Notes: generated by a model not told the origin, from the letters alone. A stretch of DNA of 64,000 bases from Rhodococcus sp. CH91 (GCF_022554085.1 NZ_JAKFYR010000001.1:434001-498000), one strand, 5' to 3'. Positions 28,979-38,163 are shown, numbered from the stretch's first letter. Made by a program: numbers and translations.

Positions 28979-30174
28979 GCGCTGTCGGTCCGTCCTCTCA
29001 TTCGATCCACCACTCCTGCGATGAAGGTCGACACCGCATCGAGGTCTCTGACATAGGCCCAGTAGTCGGGATGCACACCGGTGAGTGCATCGACGGCCCG
29101 GTCGATCCGGCTCAACTGCGAGTCGAGGACGGAACCCCATTCTGCGGTGAGACCGCGTTGCACTGCCAGGTGTTGTGCGTCACGGAGGCGGAACCGGACC
29201 TCGTCGACCTTGGCCCCCGGATTCTGCCGGACGACGCGCAGCGTGGCGAGTCTCGTGGTGACGGCGTCGACGAGTTCCTCGGCCCGGGACAGTTCGGCGC
29301 GGATCGCCGTGACCAGCTCGAGCGCTTCCTCGGGCCGGCCGTCGTCGGCTGCTGCGCGCGCACGCCGGAGTTGCTCGTCCGCACGAGCGAGGAGTTCTCT
29401 CGCCTGCTTCTCGTTGCCGGACAGGTCGGCGGAACTGGCTGCGTTGAACTCCCGGAGCAGGGCGGAGAAGGCCGGTGCCAATCCCTCCGCTCGTGTCCGG
29501 ACGGCATCGAGCCTGGTGAGCACGGACGCGAGGGTGCGTGCGGCTTCGTCCCGGCGTCTCGGGGCCTCGTTCAGCGCGGTGCGGAGGGCGGCTGTGGCCC
29601 CCTCGGCCCGCAGAGCGGCCGCGCGGGTCGCGCCTGCCCCCTGCGCAGCATCGAGCGTGCTCAGCGCCTTCTCGAGGTTCTCGGTGGCGGAACGGACGGA
29701 GGGATAGTGCGTGTAAGCAACGGAATCCGGTGCGTGCACGGCGGCCAGTGCATCCTGCGCCTCGGTTCGGATCCGGTGCACGAGCTCGGGCACGGCATTC
29801 GCCACGGCCGTCATGTGTTCGAGATGCCCCCGATTGTTTCCGAAGAATTCATCAAGTGTTCGTGTTGCTTCGGATATCTGCAGAAGTGCCTGCTCGTAGG
29901 CGGGGGCAGGGGCGAGCGGCCGGTCCGGATCCGTCACGGCCAGCTCGAGATACGTCTCGCCTGCGCGATAGCAGGCCTGCCGGATCGGCTCCCATTCGCG
30001 GAGTAGATGCCGTTCGGGTTCGAACTCGTAGGAGGCGGCGACACCGGCCTCGATGACCGACTGGCGCCGGTCCATGTCGAGGAATGCCGCGACCATCGCG
30101 TCATGGGCACGACGAGCCGCGGGATCTTCGGTGTTTCCCCCGCCGAACAGGCGGCGCGTCCATCGGCTCGCCAC
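28975..30174 (-). CDS. Putative coiled-coil protein heading the Ter operon
   Basis: About 399 aa, rich in Ala, Arg, Glu and Leu and almost wholly helical in pattern; long heptad-like stretches from about residue 100 to 360 suggest coiled coil. There is no signal peptide, membrane segment or catalytic motif. I do not recognise a named family. Start uncertain: GTG 30174 (VASRWTRRLFGGG) is chosen, GTG 30204 is also possible, and neither has a clear ribosome site, so a leaderless message is plausible. It is the first gene of the minus-strand operon, overlapping the lyase gene, so it probably scaffolds or regulates the module (inference). Confidence 0.65.
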   Translation of the reverse strand: MASRWTRRLFGGGNTEDPAARRAHDAMVAAFLDMDRRQSVIEAGVAASYEFEPERHLLREWEPIRQACYRAGETYLELAVTDPDRPLAPAPAYEQALLQISEATRTLDEFFGNNRGHLEHMTAVANAVPELVHRIRTEAQDALAAVHAPDSVAYTHYPSVRSATENLEKALSTLDAAQGAGATRAAALRAEGATAALRTALNEAPRRRDEAARTLASVLTRLDAVRTRAEGLAPAFSALLREFNAASSADLSGNEKQARELLARADEQLRRARAAADDGRPEEALELVTAIRAELSRAEELVDAVTTRLATLRVVRQNPGAKVDEVRFRLRDAQHLAVQRGLTAEWGSVLDSQLSRIDRAVDALTGVHPDYWAYVRDLDAVSTFIAGVVDRMRGRTDSA

Positions 30175-30387
30175 AGGACCGAATGGTACTGGGCACGCGA
30201 CCACCCGGCCGATTCGTCGTGCTTCCTGCAGGGTGGGCGGTCGCTGTTCGGTCGCGGGAGGAGTGTGCGGCACCGGGCATAGTGGATATGGGCGTACCCC
30301 GTGACAGCTACTACTGTGGAGAGACACGCACACCGGGCGTGCCCACTCCGGTACGTCGACCGTTGGAACGATCGAAAGGACCCCCGA

Positions 30388-30963
30388 ATGGGCGTCAGCT
30401 TGACCAAGGGCGGAAACGTCTCCCTGACCAAGGAAGCTCCGAACCTGACGGCAGTGGCCGTCGGCCTGGGCTGGGACGTTCGCAGCACCACCGGCACCGA
30501 CTTCGACCTCGATGCCAGCGCCATCGCGACCGGGGCCGACAAGAAGGTCGTGTCCGACCAGCACTTCATCTTCTTCAACAACCTCAAGTCGCCCGACGGC
30601 GCGATCGAGCACGCCGGCGACAACCGCACCGGCGAGGGTGAGGGCGACGACGAGGTCATCAACGTCGATCTCGCCGCCGTTCCGGCGAACATCGAGAGCA
30701 TCTTCTTCCCGGTGTCGATCTACGATGCCGACTCGCGCAGCCAGTCGTTCGGCCAGGTCCGCAACGCGTACATCCGCGTCGTCGACCGTGCGAACGGTAA
30801 CGAGCTCGCTCGTTACGACCTGTCCGAGGACGCGTCGACCGAAACCGCGATGGTGTTCGGCGAGCTGTACCGCAACGGTGCGGAGTGGAAGTTCCGCGCC
30901 ATCGGCCAGGGCTACGCGTCCGGTCTGGCGGGCATCGCTCGCGACTACGGCGTCAACGTCTAG
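30388..30963 (+). CDS. terD: TerD-family tellurium/stress resistance protein
   Basis: 191 aa, the standard single-domain TerD length. Starts [16 protein letters not shown], with the calcium-binding TDFDLDASA motif (about residues 41-49) and the conserved [14 protein letters not shown] segment, and ends [14 protein letters not shown]. Cytosolic Ca2+-binding protein of the Ter stress system. GAAAGGA is 7 nt before the ATG. Divergent from the biosynthetic operon (213-bp gap) and followed by its own terminator and terC. Confidence 0.93.
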   Translation: MGVSLTKGGNVSLTKEAPNLTAVAVGLGWDVRSTTGTDFDLDASAIATGADKKVVSDQHFIFFNNLKSPDGAIEHAGDNRTGEGEGDDEVINVDLAAVPANIESIFFPVSIYDADSRSQSFGQVRNAYIRVVDRANGNELARYDLSEDASTETAMVFGELYRNGAEWKFRAIGQGYASGLAGIARDYGVNV

Positions 30964-30972
30964 TTCGTAGTC

Positions 30973-31018
30973 CGCCGGATCCGGCTCCGGTCGCCTTGCA
31001 CCTGGGCCGGGTCCGGCG
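30973..31018 (+). terminator. Hairpin terminator after terD
   Basis: 13-bp arms (30973-30985 and 31006-31018) with one G-T wobble, 9 bp after the terD stop. It probably limits read-through into terC, which would then have its own promoter in the following 98 bp. Confidence 0.65.
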
Positions 31019-31116
31019 CTCCGGTTCACCCCGACGGATCACCCGAGGGTGTGCAACCGAACATCTGCAGTAACCACCCTGCAACGCTCTGATTCCTACG
31101 AGAAAGGCCACGCTTC

Positions 31117-32223
31117 GTGGTTCTGCGAATATTCGGTGTTTCCTTCGCGGTCACCGTCGTCTCTCTGGTGGTCGCCTTCCTCTACGGCGGTCCCCAGGCT
31201 CTGTTCCTCTGCGTGATCCTCGGCATCCTCGAGGTGTCGCTGTCGTTCGACAACGCGGTCATCAACGCCACCGTGCTGCGCCGGATGAGCGAGTTCTGGC
31301 AGAAGATCTTCCTCACCATCGGCATCCTCATCGCCGTTTTCGGCATGCGTCTGATCTTCCCCCTCGCGATCGTGTGGGTGGCCTCCGGGCTCGGACCGGT
31401 CGACGCGTTGAACCTGGCGCTCAATCCGCCTGCCGACGGCGCCGCCTACTTCCCGGACGGCAGCCCCAGCTACGAAACCCTGATCACCGACGCGCATCCG
31501 CAGATCGCAGCCTTCGGCGGCATGTTCCTGCTGATGCTGTTCCTGCACTTCATCCTCGAAGAGCGCGAGATCAAGTGGCTCGAGTGGCTCGAGCGTCCCC
31601 TCGCGAAGGCCGGCAAGCTCGACCAGCTCGAGGTCGTCGTCGCTACGGCGCTGCTGCTCGTCACGGCCACCGTCATCGCTCCCGACGACAAGGTCTCGAC
31701 CGTCATGATCGCCGGTGCGCTCGGCATGATCACCTACATCGGGGTCAACGGTCTCGGCGAGATGTTCCACATCCCGGAGGAAGGCGAAGAGCCCAGCGGC
31801 GGCCCGAGCGGCCTCGCGAAGGCGACCGGTAAGGCCGGCTTCTTCCTGTTCCTCTACCTCGAGGTCCTCGACGCGTCGTTCTCCTTCGACGGTGTCATCG
31901 GCGCGTTCGCCATCACCTCCGATCCGATCATCATCGCCCTGGGCCTCGGCTTCATCGGCGCGATGTTCGTCCGCTCGATCACCATCTACCTGGTGCGCAA
32001 GGGCACGCTCTCCGACTACGTGTACCTCGAGCACGGAGCGCACTGGGCCATCGGCGCACTCGCGCTGATCCTGCTGTACTCGATCGGCACCCACGTGCCG
32101 GAGGTCATCACCGGCCTGGTCGGTGTGGCCCTGATCGGTGCGGCCTTCGCGTCGAGTGTCTACCGCAACCGCAAGATCGCGGCCAGGGAAGGCGAAGACG
32201 CCGTGAAGACCAGCATTCCCTGA
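31117..32223 (+). CDS. terC: TerC-family integral membrane protein
   Basis: 368 aa with about nine hydrophobic segments and the family's acidic membrane motifs LEVSLSFDNAVINA near residue 40 and LEVLDASFSFDGVIGA near residue 250, which are diagnostic for TerC/Alx. TerC proteins are inner-membrane metal (Mn) exporters or assembly factors linked to TerD. Start GTG 31117 with GAAAGG 10 nt upstream. It lies 153 bp after terD, separated by a hairpin. Confidence 0.93.
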   Translation: MVLRIFGVSFAVTVVSLVVAFLYGGPQALFLCVILGILEVSLSFDNAVINATVLRRMSEFWQKIFLTIGILIAVFGMRLIFPLAIVWVASGLGPVDALNLALNPPADGAAYFPDGSPSYETLITDAHPQIAAFGGMFLLMLFLHFILEEREIKWLEWLERPLAKAGKLDQLEVVVATALLLVTATVIAPDDKVSTVMIAGALGMITYIGVNGLGEMFHIPEEGEEPSGGPSGLAKATGKAGFFLFLYLEVLDASFSFDGVIGAFAITSDPIIIALGLGFIGAMFVRSITIYLVRKGTLSDYVYLEHGAHWAIGALALILLYSIGTHVPEVITGLVGVALIGAAFASSVYRNRKIAAREGEDAVKTSIP

Positions 32224-32246
32224 TCCTCGACTGTTCGAATCACACC

Positions 32247-32299
32247 GCCGATGGGAGTTTCTCGACCCGAGATTCACGGGACGAGCAACTCCCATCGGC
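32247..32299 (+). terminator. Hairpin between terC and the TerD-like gene
   Basis: Perfect 13-bp arms GCCGATGGGAGTT (32247-32259) and AACTCCCATCGGC (32287-32299) around a 27-nt loop, followed by ATTTTCG. It is either the terC terminator or an attenuator/leader structure of the next gene, whose start is 33 bp away. Confidence 0.6.
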
Positions 32300-32331
32300 A
32301 TTTTCGTATCCGCTCCGACGAAAGGCACGAT

Positions 32332-32991
32332 ATGGCCATCGATTACAACAAGAAGCCCGAGCAGAACGCCGGTGGCGTCAACCTCGGCAAGATCAATCTC
32401 ACCAAGGAATCCCCGACGGTCAGCCTCTCGAAGGGCGGAGCAGGCCAGGGTGTGACGCGAGTGAACCTGAACTGGTCGCGCGGCGAACAGAAGAAGGGAT
32501 TCCTCGCGAAGCTCACCGGTGCGAGCGGCGGCGTGGATCTCGACCTCGGGTGCCTCTACGAACTCGCCGACGGCTCGAAGGGCGTCATCCAGGCGCTCGG
32601 CAACAGCTTCGGTTCGCTGCACACCCCGCCCTACATCCACCTCGACGGTGACGATCGGACCGGTTCGGTCAGTGGTGGCGAGAACATGTCCGTCAACCTC
32701 GAACGACCGGAACTGTTCAAGCGTGTGCTGATCTTCGCGATGATCTACGAGGGCGCACCGAACTGGGCTGCTGTGGACGGTGTCGTGACGCTCACTCCGC
32801 CGGCAGGCCCGCAGATCGAGGTGCGTCTGGACTCGCCGAACAACGGCGCGCGCATCTGCGCGATCGCGATGCTGCAGAACACGGGGCAGGGCATCACCGT
32901 CGAGCGTCTGGTCCAGTACGTCGACGGCAGCCAGTCCGACCTCGACCGCGCCTACGGGTGGGGCATGCAGTGGCAGGCCGGCCGCAAGTAG
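32332..32991 (+). CDS. TerD/TerA-like stress protein
   Basis: 219 aa. A short N-terminal extension (MAIDYNKKPEQNAGG) precedes a TerD-like fold: INLTKESPTVSLSKGG, the acidic GGVDLDLGCLYELADG and YIHLDGDDRTG motifs, and the ending YVDGSQSDLDRAYGWGMQW. It differs from classical TerD by GCLYEL replacing DASA and is closer to TerA-type or actinobacterial TerD paralogs. GAAAGG precedes the ATG. Third gene of the plus-strand Ter group. Confidence 0.85.
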   Translation: MAIDYNKKPEQNAGGVNLGKINLTKESPTVSLSKGGAGQGVTRVNLNWSRGEQKKGFLAKLTGASGGVDLDLGCLYELADGSKGVIQALGNSFGSLHTPPYIHLDGDDRTGSVSGGENMSVNLERPELFKRVLIFAMIYEGAPNWAAVDGVVTLTPPAGPQIEVRLDSPNNGARICAIAMLQNTGQGITVERLVQYVDGSQSDLDRAYGWGMQWQAGRK

Positions 32992-33024
32992 CCGACCTCG
33001 CTGTCGAGGATTCGTCAACGGGTC

Positions 33025-33068
33025 CGAGGCCGAGCGTTCACGCGATCAACGGTGTGACCTCGGCCTCG
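33025..33068. terminator. Bidirectional hairpin between convergent genes
   Basis: Perfect 10-bp arms CGAGGCCGAG (33025-33034) and CTCGGCCTCG (33059-33068). It lies just after the TerD-like stop and reaches into the last codons of the LLM oxidoreductase gene on the other strand. Confidence 0.6.
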
Positions 33069-34015
33069 AACCGTTCGAGTTGCTCCACCCCGGCTCGCAC
33101 CGACAATCTGTTGGAGATCTCCTTACGCGTGCTGCCGGACAGCGCCCGCACCCGTAACGCCAGATGAGAGATGCCCGCAGCGTCGAACGCGCGGATGCGT
33201 TCGGCGACCTGTTCGGGTGTACCCACCAGATGGATGCCGCCGTGGTCCTCGTCCGGTCCGACGGGCCGGTCGCGCAGATCCAGCTCGCACAAGGTGGTGT
33301 AGCGGCGGGAGGCCGTCGCCCGTCCGCAGGCGGCGGCGTACTTCTCGATCCGCGCGATCGCCTCTCCTGCCGCGGCCGGGTTCAGATTCGTACCGTGGAA
33401 ACCGTCGCCGTGACTCGCGACCCTGCGCAGCCCGCGATCGCTTCTCCCCGCGAGCAGGATCGGGATCCCGGCGGCGGGGCGCGGGGCGAAATGGATCGGA
33501 CCGAACGAACAGAACTCGCCGGTGAACCCGTCGGAGGGATCGCTCCAGCAGGTTCGCAGGATGTCGATGAACTCGACCGTGGCCGAACCGCGACGACGGA
33601 AACGGTCACCGGCTCCGAGGGCGTGGAATTCGTTTTCCTGCCATCCGGTCCCGATGCCGGCCAGCACGCGTCCGGGGGCGAGCAGATCGAGCGACGCCCA
33701 GGCTTTCGCGACGACCACCGGATTGCGATTGGCGAGGACGAGGACCGACGTGCCGAGTTCGACGCGCTCCGTGGCACCCGCTACCGCCGCGAGCGCGACC
33801 AGCGGATCGACGGCGGGGGTGTCGAAGCCGACGGGGAATCGCCGGTCCGGATGATCGTGCTCCGTGGTCGGAGTGAAGACCACGTGGTCGCTGGCCCAGA
33901 CGGCGGTGAAACCGAGGCGTTCGGCGACCGTCCCCGTGGTCAGGATCGAGTCCCGCGACGCGAGCGGGCTGAGATTGGGAAGCTTGACCCCGAAGGTGAT
34001 CGCGCCGGACGTCAC
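33038..34015 (-). CDS. LLM-class F420-type oxidoreductase
   Basis: 325-aa luciferase-like TIM-barrel protein. Seen: ITFGVKLPNLSP, VWASDHVVFTP, VELGTSVLVLANRNP, GRVLAGIGTGWQENEF and PILLAGRSDRGLRRVA, all typical of the F420-dependent branch in mycolic-acid bacteria. The GTG start overlaps the stop of the ABC substrate-binding gene (GTGA), so it is the last gene of a four-gene importer operon and may act on what that importer brings in, which is unusual for an iron transporter. Cofactor F420 versus FMN cannot be decided here. Confidence 0.85.
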   Translation of the reverse strand: MTSGAITFGVKLPNLSPLASRDSILTTGTVAERLGFTAVWASDHVVFTPTTEHDHPDRRFPVGFDTPAVDPLVALAAVAGATERVELGTSVLVLANRNPVVVAKAWASLDLLAPGRVLAGIGTGWQENEFHALGAGDRFRRRGSATVEFIDILRTCWSDPSDGFTGEFCSFGPIHFAPRPAAGIPILLAGRSDRGLRRVASHGDGFHGTNLNPAAAGEAIARIEKYAAACGRATASRRYTTLCELDLRDRPVGPDEDHGGIHLVGTPEQVAERIRAFDAAGISHLALRVRALSGSTRKEISNRLSVRAGVEQLERFEAEVTPLIA

Positions 34016-35052
34016 GGCGTGACCAGCCCGACGATCTCGTCCAGCCGCGCAGCGGTCGCGGCATTGTCGGTCGGCACGTACTCCGCCGGTCGCGAGACCC
34101 CGGAGGTGACCGAGTCGATGACCGGGACGGCAAGATCGCCGACCGCGATCGCCTGTCCGGCATCGGAGAGCAGGAAGTCGACGAACAGTCGCGCCGCGTT
34201 CGGATGGGGCGCGCTGTTGCCGATCGAGGCGAGCATGGCGAAACCGGTGGTCTTGTCCGGAACCACGACCCGCACGGGAGCGCCTGCCTCCTGCACGGTC
34301 GACACCGTGCTGAGCGGAGCGGGGACGAATGCGCCGACCTCCCCGGCCGCGACCTGCTGGATGGCGTTGCTCACCGAGTCACCCATGGAGTAGTTCTGGG
34401 TGCTGCGCAGGTCGGCGAAGTAGTCCTCGCCGAAGGTGTCGAGCCAGAAGTTGTAGACACCGGCGGTGGCGACGCTGTTCTGAGGTGCGGCGACGAGCAG
34501 TCCGCGTTCGAGCGCATCACCGGTGACGAGGTCTTCCCACGATGCCGGGGGATTCCCGGTGATCAGGTCCGTGTTGTAGGCGATGCCCCAAGGCTGTTCG
34601 AGTACCGGCACGGAGTATTCGGTCCGCTCGGCCGCGTCGACCCGTTCCAGATTGGGGATCTGCGCCGCATCCAGCGGAGCCAGCCACCCGTTCGCGGCGG
34701 CGCTCTCGGCGAAGACCGGATCGGGTTGCCACAGGACGTCGGCTCCCACCGAGCCGGCCTCGGACTCGGCAGCGAACCGTGCGTCGAGATCGGCACTGGC
34801 CTGGCGCACCACCTGGACGTCGATGGAATATTCGGCCTCGAAGGCATCGGCCAGGCTCTGGGTGAGTTCGGCGTTGTAGGCGCTGTAGACGACGACACTG
34901 CCTTCCTCCCGGGCAGCGTCGACGACCTCGTCGAAGGAGTCCATCGCCCGGCTGGGACCTGCGACGCTGCTCTCGCCGCACGCGGCGAGCAGAAGAAGGA
35001 TGGTGCCGAGGGCGCCGAAGACGTGCGATCGGCGTCGGATCGATGACGGCAT
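34012..35052 (-). CDS. ABC transporter substrate-binding lipoprotein (iron/thiamine type)
   Basis: 346 aa. Basic N-terminus, hydrophobic core and lipobox LAAC (LLLLAACGES) give a lipoprotein anchored outside the membrane. The mature part (VVVYSAYNAELTQSLADAFE, then ADVLWQPDPVFAE and WGIAYNTDL) belongs to the Fe3+/2-aminoethylphosphonate/thiamine group of type II binding proteins. Operon order on this strand is ATPase, permease, this gene, LLM oxidoreductase. Ligand not certain: Fe(III) is the common case for such proteins, but another anion is possible. Confidence 0.85.
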   Translation of the reverse strand: MPSSIRRRSHVFGALGTILLLLAACGESSVAGPSRAMDSFDEVVDAAREEGSVVVYSAYNAELTQSLADAFEAEYSIDVQVVRQASADLDARFAAESEAGSVGADVLWQPDPVFAESAAANGWLAPLDAAQIPNLERVDAAERTEYSVPVLEQPWGIAYNTDLITGNPPASWEDLVTGDALERGLLVAAPQNSVATAGVYNFWLDTFGEDYFADLRSTQNYSMGDSVSNAIQQVAAGEVGAFVPAPLSTVSTVQEAGAPVRVVVPDKTTGFAMLASIGNSAPHPNAARLFVDFLLSDAGQAIAVGDLAVPVIDSVTSGVSRPAEYVPTDNAATAARLDEIVGLVTP

Positions 35053-35103
35053 GGTGTACCTCTCTCGGGATGGACGGAAGCTCCGGTGTGTGGGTGACGG
35101 GAT

Positions 35104-36888
35104 CTAGCGCCGACGAGTCAGGAATCGGGCGAGCGACAGTGCCGCGAGGACGAACGCCACCGAGATCAGGCTGAGGATGCCCGCGAGCGCTGCGAGTTGC
35201 GCGTGATCGCCGCCCTCGTAGAGATCGACGAGCGTCGAGCCGACGACCGGATTCCGTGAGCCGGCGAGGATCGCGGCAGCGTTGACGTCTCCGATGATGT
35301 GGACGAAGAACAGGATCCCGGCCGAGACGAGGCCGGGAGCCATGAGCGGCAGGATGATCCAGCGCAGCGTCCGGCCCTCGCCGTGGCCGGAGGTGTAGGA
35401 GGCGTCGGTGAGGTCGTCACCCACACGGGAGAGCGCATCGGAGGATTGAAGTACCGCCTGGTAGAGGTACACCGCGATGAAGGCGATGAGTAGCAGCCAG
35501 CGGGTATTGCCGAGTCGGAAGGGATCGCCCGCGAAGGCCAGCACGAAGGCGACGGCCAGCACGATGTGCGACATGTTGCCGGGCAGTTTGAGTACACCGT
35601 CGGCGACTCGGGCCAGTCGTGAAGTACTGCGGTACAGATAGAGTGCCGCGAACACGGCGGCGAGAACGCCGACCACACTACCGACGGTGCCCAGCCACAG
35701 GCTGTTGCGCAGGGCTTCACCGGCAGGTCCGCTGCTGGACAGAAGCGCGCGGTAGTTCTGCAGCCCCAGCTCGTCCCACTTCACGTCCGGGGTCCAGTAA
35801 CGCTGAACCGAGACGAACAACAGCGCGACCAGTGGAATCACCGACATCAGCAGGAGATAGCCGATCATCGCCAGTCGGGCCGGTGTGCGCCACCGGCCCA
35901 GCGACACGACCGCATCGGATTGTCCTCGCGAGGAGATCCGGGCGTAGTTCCCACTGCGAGCACTGCGTGCCTGGAGCAGCCAGACCACCCCGATCACCAG
36001 GAGCATCACCAGTCCGAGCAGGAGCGCGCCGCGGGTGTCCGGAGGGTACGAGAACTTCATGGACTGCACGATGCGGGTGGACATCACGTCGATACCGGAC
36101 CGGGTACCGAGGATGCTCGGCACCGAATAGATACCCAGACAGACCACGGTGACGAGGAAAACCGCCGACAGCGCAGCAGGTTTGACGGCCGGGAGGGTCA
36201 CCGTGACGAAGGTGCGCAACGGGGAGGAGCCGGACATGCGGGCCGCTTCTTCCAGCGCAGGGTCGAGGGAACGTAGCGATGCCGCCAGCGGTAGGTAGGC
36301 GTAGGGAACCATGTACGCCGTGTAGGCGAGTATCACGCCGTACCAGCTGAAGATGTCGACCGGTCCGCTCCCGAGATGAATTCCGATCGCGCCGAGCACA
36401 TCACGGATGAGGACGTTGACGAATCCGCTGTTGGGCGAAAGGAGGAAGGTCCAGGCGATCGAACCCGCGATCGGTGGCACCAGGAGGGAAGCGATGGGAA
36501 GGAGTTCGCCGACGAGTCCGAATCGCGCATCGGTCCGCTCGTTGAGCCACGCGAGCATACCGCCGACGACCAGAGCGAGCGGTCCGGCGGTGAACAGGAT
36601 GACGGCCGTGTTGGTGACGGCGGAGCGGGTGCGAGGGTCGGTGAAGACGCGTTCGAGGTCGTCGAAGCCGATGACGTCGCCGCCGAGCACGAAGGTGCGC
36701 CAGACCATGATGGTCAGCGGGTAGAGCAGCAGGAGGCACAACACGAGCGTGACCACGGCCGTGACCGCGTGCAGCGGCCGGTAGCGGATCCCTTGCGGCC
36801 GAAGCGCGGAGCGGAAGGACGTCCGCAGTGGCCCGGACGGCTCGGACGCGGGCGCCGGAAGGCCCGCGACGGACGGTGGCGTACTCAC
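35104..36888 (-). CDS. ABC transporter permease (fused double permease, iron type)
   Basis: 594 aa with about 12 hydrophobic segments: two BPD-type permease halves in one chain, as in FbpB/SfuB-like iron permeases. EAA-like loops occur in each half (LEEAARMSGSSPLRTF near residue 240; DASYTSGHGEGRTLRW near residue 510). Start GTG at 36888 overlaps the ATPase stop (GTGA). A Pro/Ser-rich cytoplasmic N-terminus of about 35 residues precedes the first helix. Confidence 0.87.
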   Translation of the reverse strand: MSTPPSVAGLPAPASEPSGPLRTSFRSALRPQGIRYRPLHAVTAVVTLVLCLLLLYPLTIMVWRTFVLGGDVIGFDDLERVFTDPRTRSAVTNTAVILFTAGPLALVVGGMLAWLNERTDARFGLVGELLPIASLLVPPIAGSIAWTFLLSPNSGFVNVLIRDVLGAIGIHLGSGPVDIFSWYGVILAYTAYMVPYAYLPLAASLRSLDPALEEAARMSGSSPLRTFVTVTLPAVKPAALSAVFLVTVVCLGIYSVPSILGTRSGIDVMSTRIVQSMKFSYPPDTRGALLLGLVMLLVIGVVWLLQARSARSGNYARISSRGQSDAVVSLGRWRTPARLAMIGYLLLMSVIPLVALLFVSVQRYWTPDVKWDELGLQNYRALLSSSGPAGEALRNSLWLGTVGSVVGVLAAVFAALYLYRSTSRLARVADGVLKLPGNMSHIVLAVAFVLAFAGDPFRLGNTRWLLLIAFIAVYLYQAVLQSSDALSRVGDDLTDASYTSGHGEGRTLRWIILPLMAPGLVSAGILFFVHIIGDVNAAAILAGSRNPVVGSTLVDLYEGGDHAQLAALAGILSLISVAFVLAALSLARFLTRRR

Positions 36889-38051
36889 CGGTCGCCCCGC
36901 TCGTCGCCGGACAATTCCGTGCCGTCCATGAGCCAGCAGTTGGTGGCGTCGAAGCCGACCCACACCGTGGTGCCGGGATCGGGTGCCGGGCCGTCGCTGG
37001 GACGCCACACCTCGATCGATTCGTCGCCCAGATCCACCCGGATCCGTACCTGTGCACCGCCGAAGACGACCGAGTGCACCCTACCGGAGTGCACGTTCAT
37101 CCCCGAACCCGGTGCTTCGTCCGTGAGCCGGATCGCTTCGGGCCGAACGACTCCGAGGACGTGATCGCCGACCGCGAACTCGCGGTTCGCGACCCCGAGC
37201 ATCGGCCCGAGCGCGGATTTGAACTCGATCACGTCGCCGTCGATGCGTGTGACAGGACCGTCGAACTCGTTGGTCCGTCCGACGAAGTTGGCCACGTACC
37301 GGTTCGCCGGTTGCAGATAGACCTCCCGAGGCGGAGCGAGTTGCTCGATCACCCCTTCACGCAGGGTGGCGATGCGATGCCCGAGTTCCATGGCCTCGGT
37401 CTGGTCGTGCGTGACGTACAGGGCTGCGAAACCGAGTTCCTGCTGCATCTCGAGCAGGTCGCCGCGGAGTTGATCACGGACCTTGGCGTCGACATTGGAC
37501 AGCGGTTCGTCGAAGAGGACCAGATCGTTGCCCGCCACGAGTGCGCGGGCCAGCGCGACCCGCTGTTGCTGGCCGCCGCTGAGCCGGCCCGGATACTGCT
37601 GCGCCAGATGCCCGACCCCGACCAGTTCGAGGACGTGTGCGACCCGCTCGGCGACGGCCGCGGTACCCAGCCGGCGACGCCGAAGTGGATACGCGACGTT
37701 CTTGAACACGGTCAGATGCGGCCACAGTGCGTAACTCTGGAAGACGACACTGACCGATCGTCGTTCGGGAGGGACGAGAACCTCTTGTGCAGAGGAGAAG
37801 ACGGTGCGTCCGCCGATCGCGATCCTTCCGCTGTCGGGTTGCTCGAGCCCGGCGACGCAGCGCAACAGTGTGGTCTTGCCGCACCCGCTGGGTCCGAGCA
37901 GCACCACGAACTCGCCGGCGTACACCTCGAGGGAGATGTCGTCGACCGGCGTGATCGCGGCGCCGTCCCGGCGTCGGAAGCTCTTCCGGAGATTACGGAT
38001 CTCGACCACGGCCGGATCGGTGGGCGTCGTTGTGTCCACGATCTCGGGCAC
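36885..38051 (-). CDS. ABC transporter ATP-binding protein (iron/polyamine type)
   Basis: 388 aa. Walker A GPSGCGKTT, Q-loop VFQSYALWPH, signature LSGGQQQRVALARAL, Walker B LVLFDEPLSN and the H-loop VTHDQTEA are all intact, followed by a C-terminal TOBE-like domain (about 290-380, LGVVRPEAIRL). First gene of the four-gene importer operon. Start GTG at 38051; the 112-bp leader holds an inverted repeat. Confidence 0.92.
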   Translation of the reverse strand: MPEIVDTTTPTDPAVVEIRNLRKSFRRRDGAAITPVDDISLEVYAGEFVVLLGPSGCGKTTLLRCVAGLEQPDSGRIAIGGRTVFSSAQEVLVPPERRSVSVVFQSYALWPHLTVFKNVAYPLRRRRLGTAAVAERVAHVLELVGVGHLAQQYPGRLSGGQQQRVALARALVAGNDLVLFDEPLSNVDAKVRDQLRGDLLEMQQELGFAALYVTHDQTEAMELGHRIATLREGVIEQLAPPREVYLQPANRYVANFVGRTNEFDGPVTRIDGDVIEFKSALGPMLGVANREFAVGDHVLGVVRPEAIRLTDEAPGSGMNVHSGRVHSVVFGGAQVRIRVDLGDESIEVWRPSDGPAPDPGTTVWVGFDATNCWLMDGTELSGDERGDR

Positions 38052-38062
38052 CTCGCTTCGGC

Positions 38063-38087
38063 GTTGCCTGATGTTATGGGAGGCAAC
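38063..38087. promoter_or_regulatory. Inverted repeat upstream of the iron-type ABC operon
   Basis: GTTGCCT (38063-38069) and AGGCAAC (38081-38087), perfect 7-bp arms with an 11-bp spacer, just before the ATPase GTG start. Candidate operator; on the minus strand it contains an AT-rich CATAACAT that could be a -10. Only half of an IdeR-like box (TAGGTT) is present, so iron control is not established. Confidence 0.4.
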
Positions 38088-38163
38088 CTATTCGGCAATC
38101 GTCGCGAGGTGGAACGCGCTCGTGCCGATCAGTGGGACCGCGGTCGGGGGGTCCGCCTCGTAT

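Noticed and set aside
28979-31029. Extension of the coiled-coil gene to 31029
   Set aside because: The extra part is antisense to terD and reads as its shadow; a start near 30174-30204 is more likely.
31096-33018. 640-codon open frame on the minus strand
   Set aside because: Antisense of terC and the TerD-like gene; the acidic, repetitive product is a shadow.
38063-38087. IdeR iron box before the ABC operon
   Set aside because: Only one half resembles the consensus; the arms and spacer do not fit, so only a generic inverted repeat is reported.
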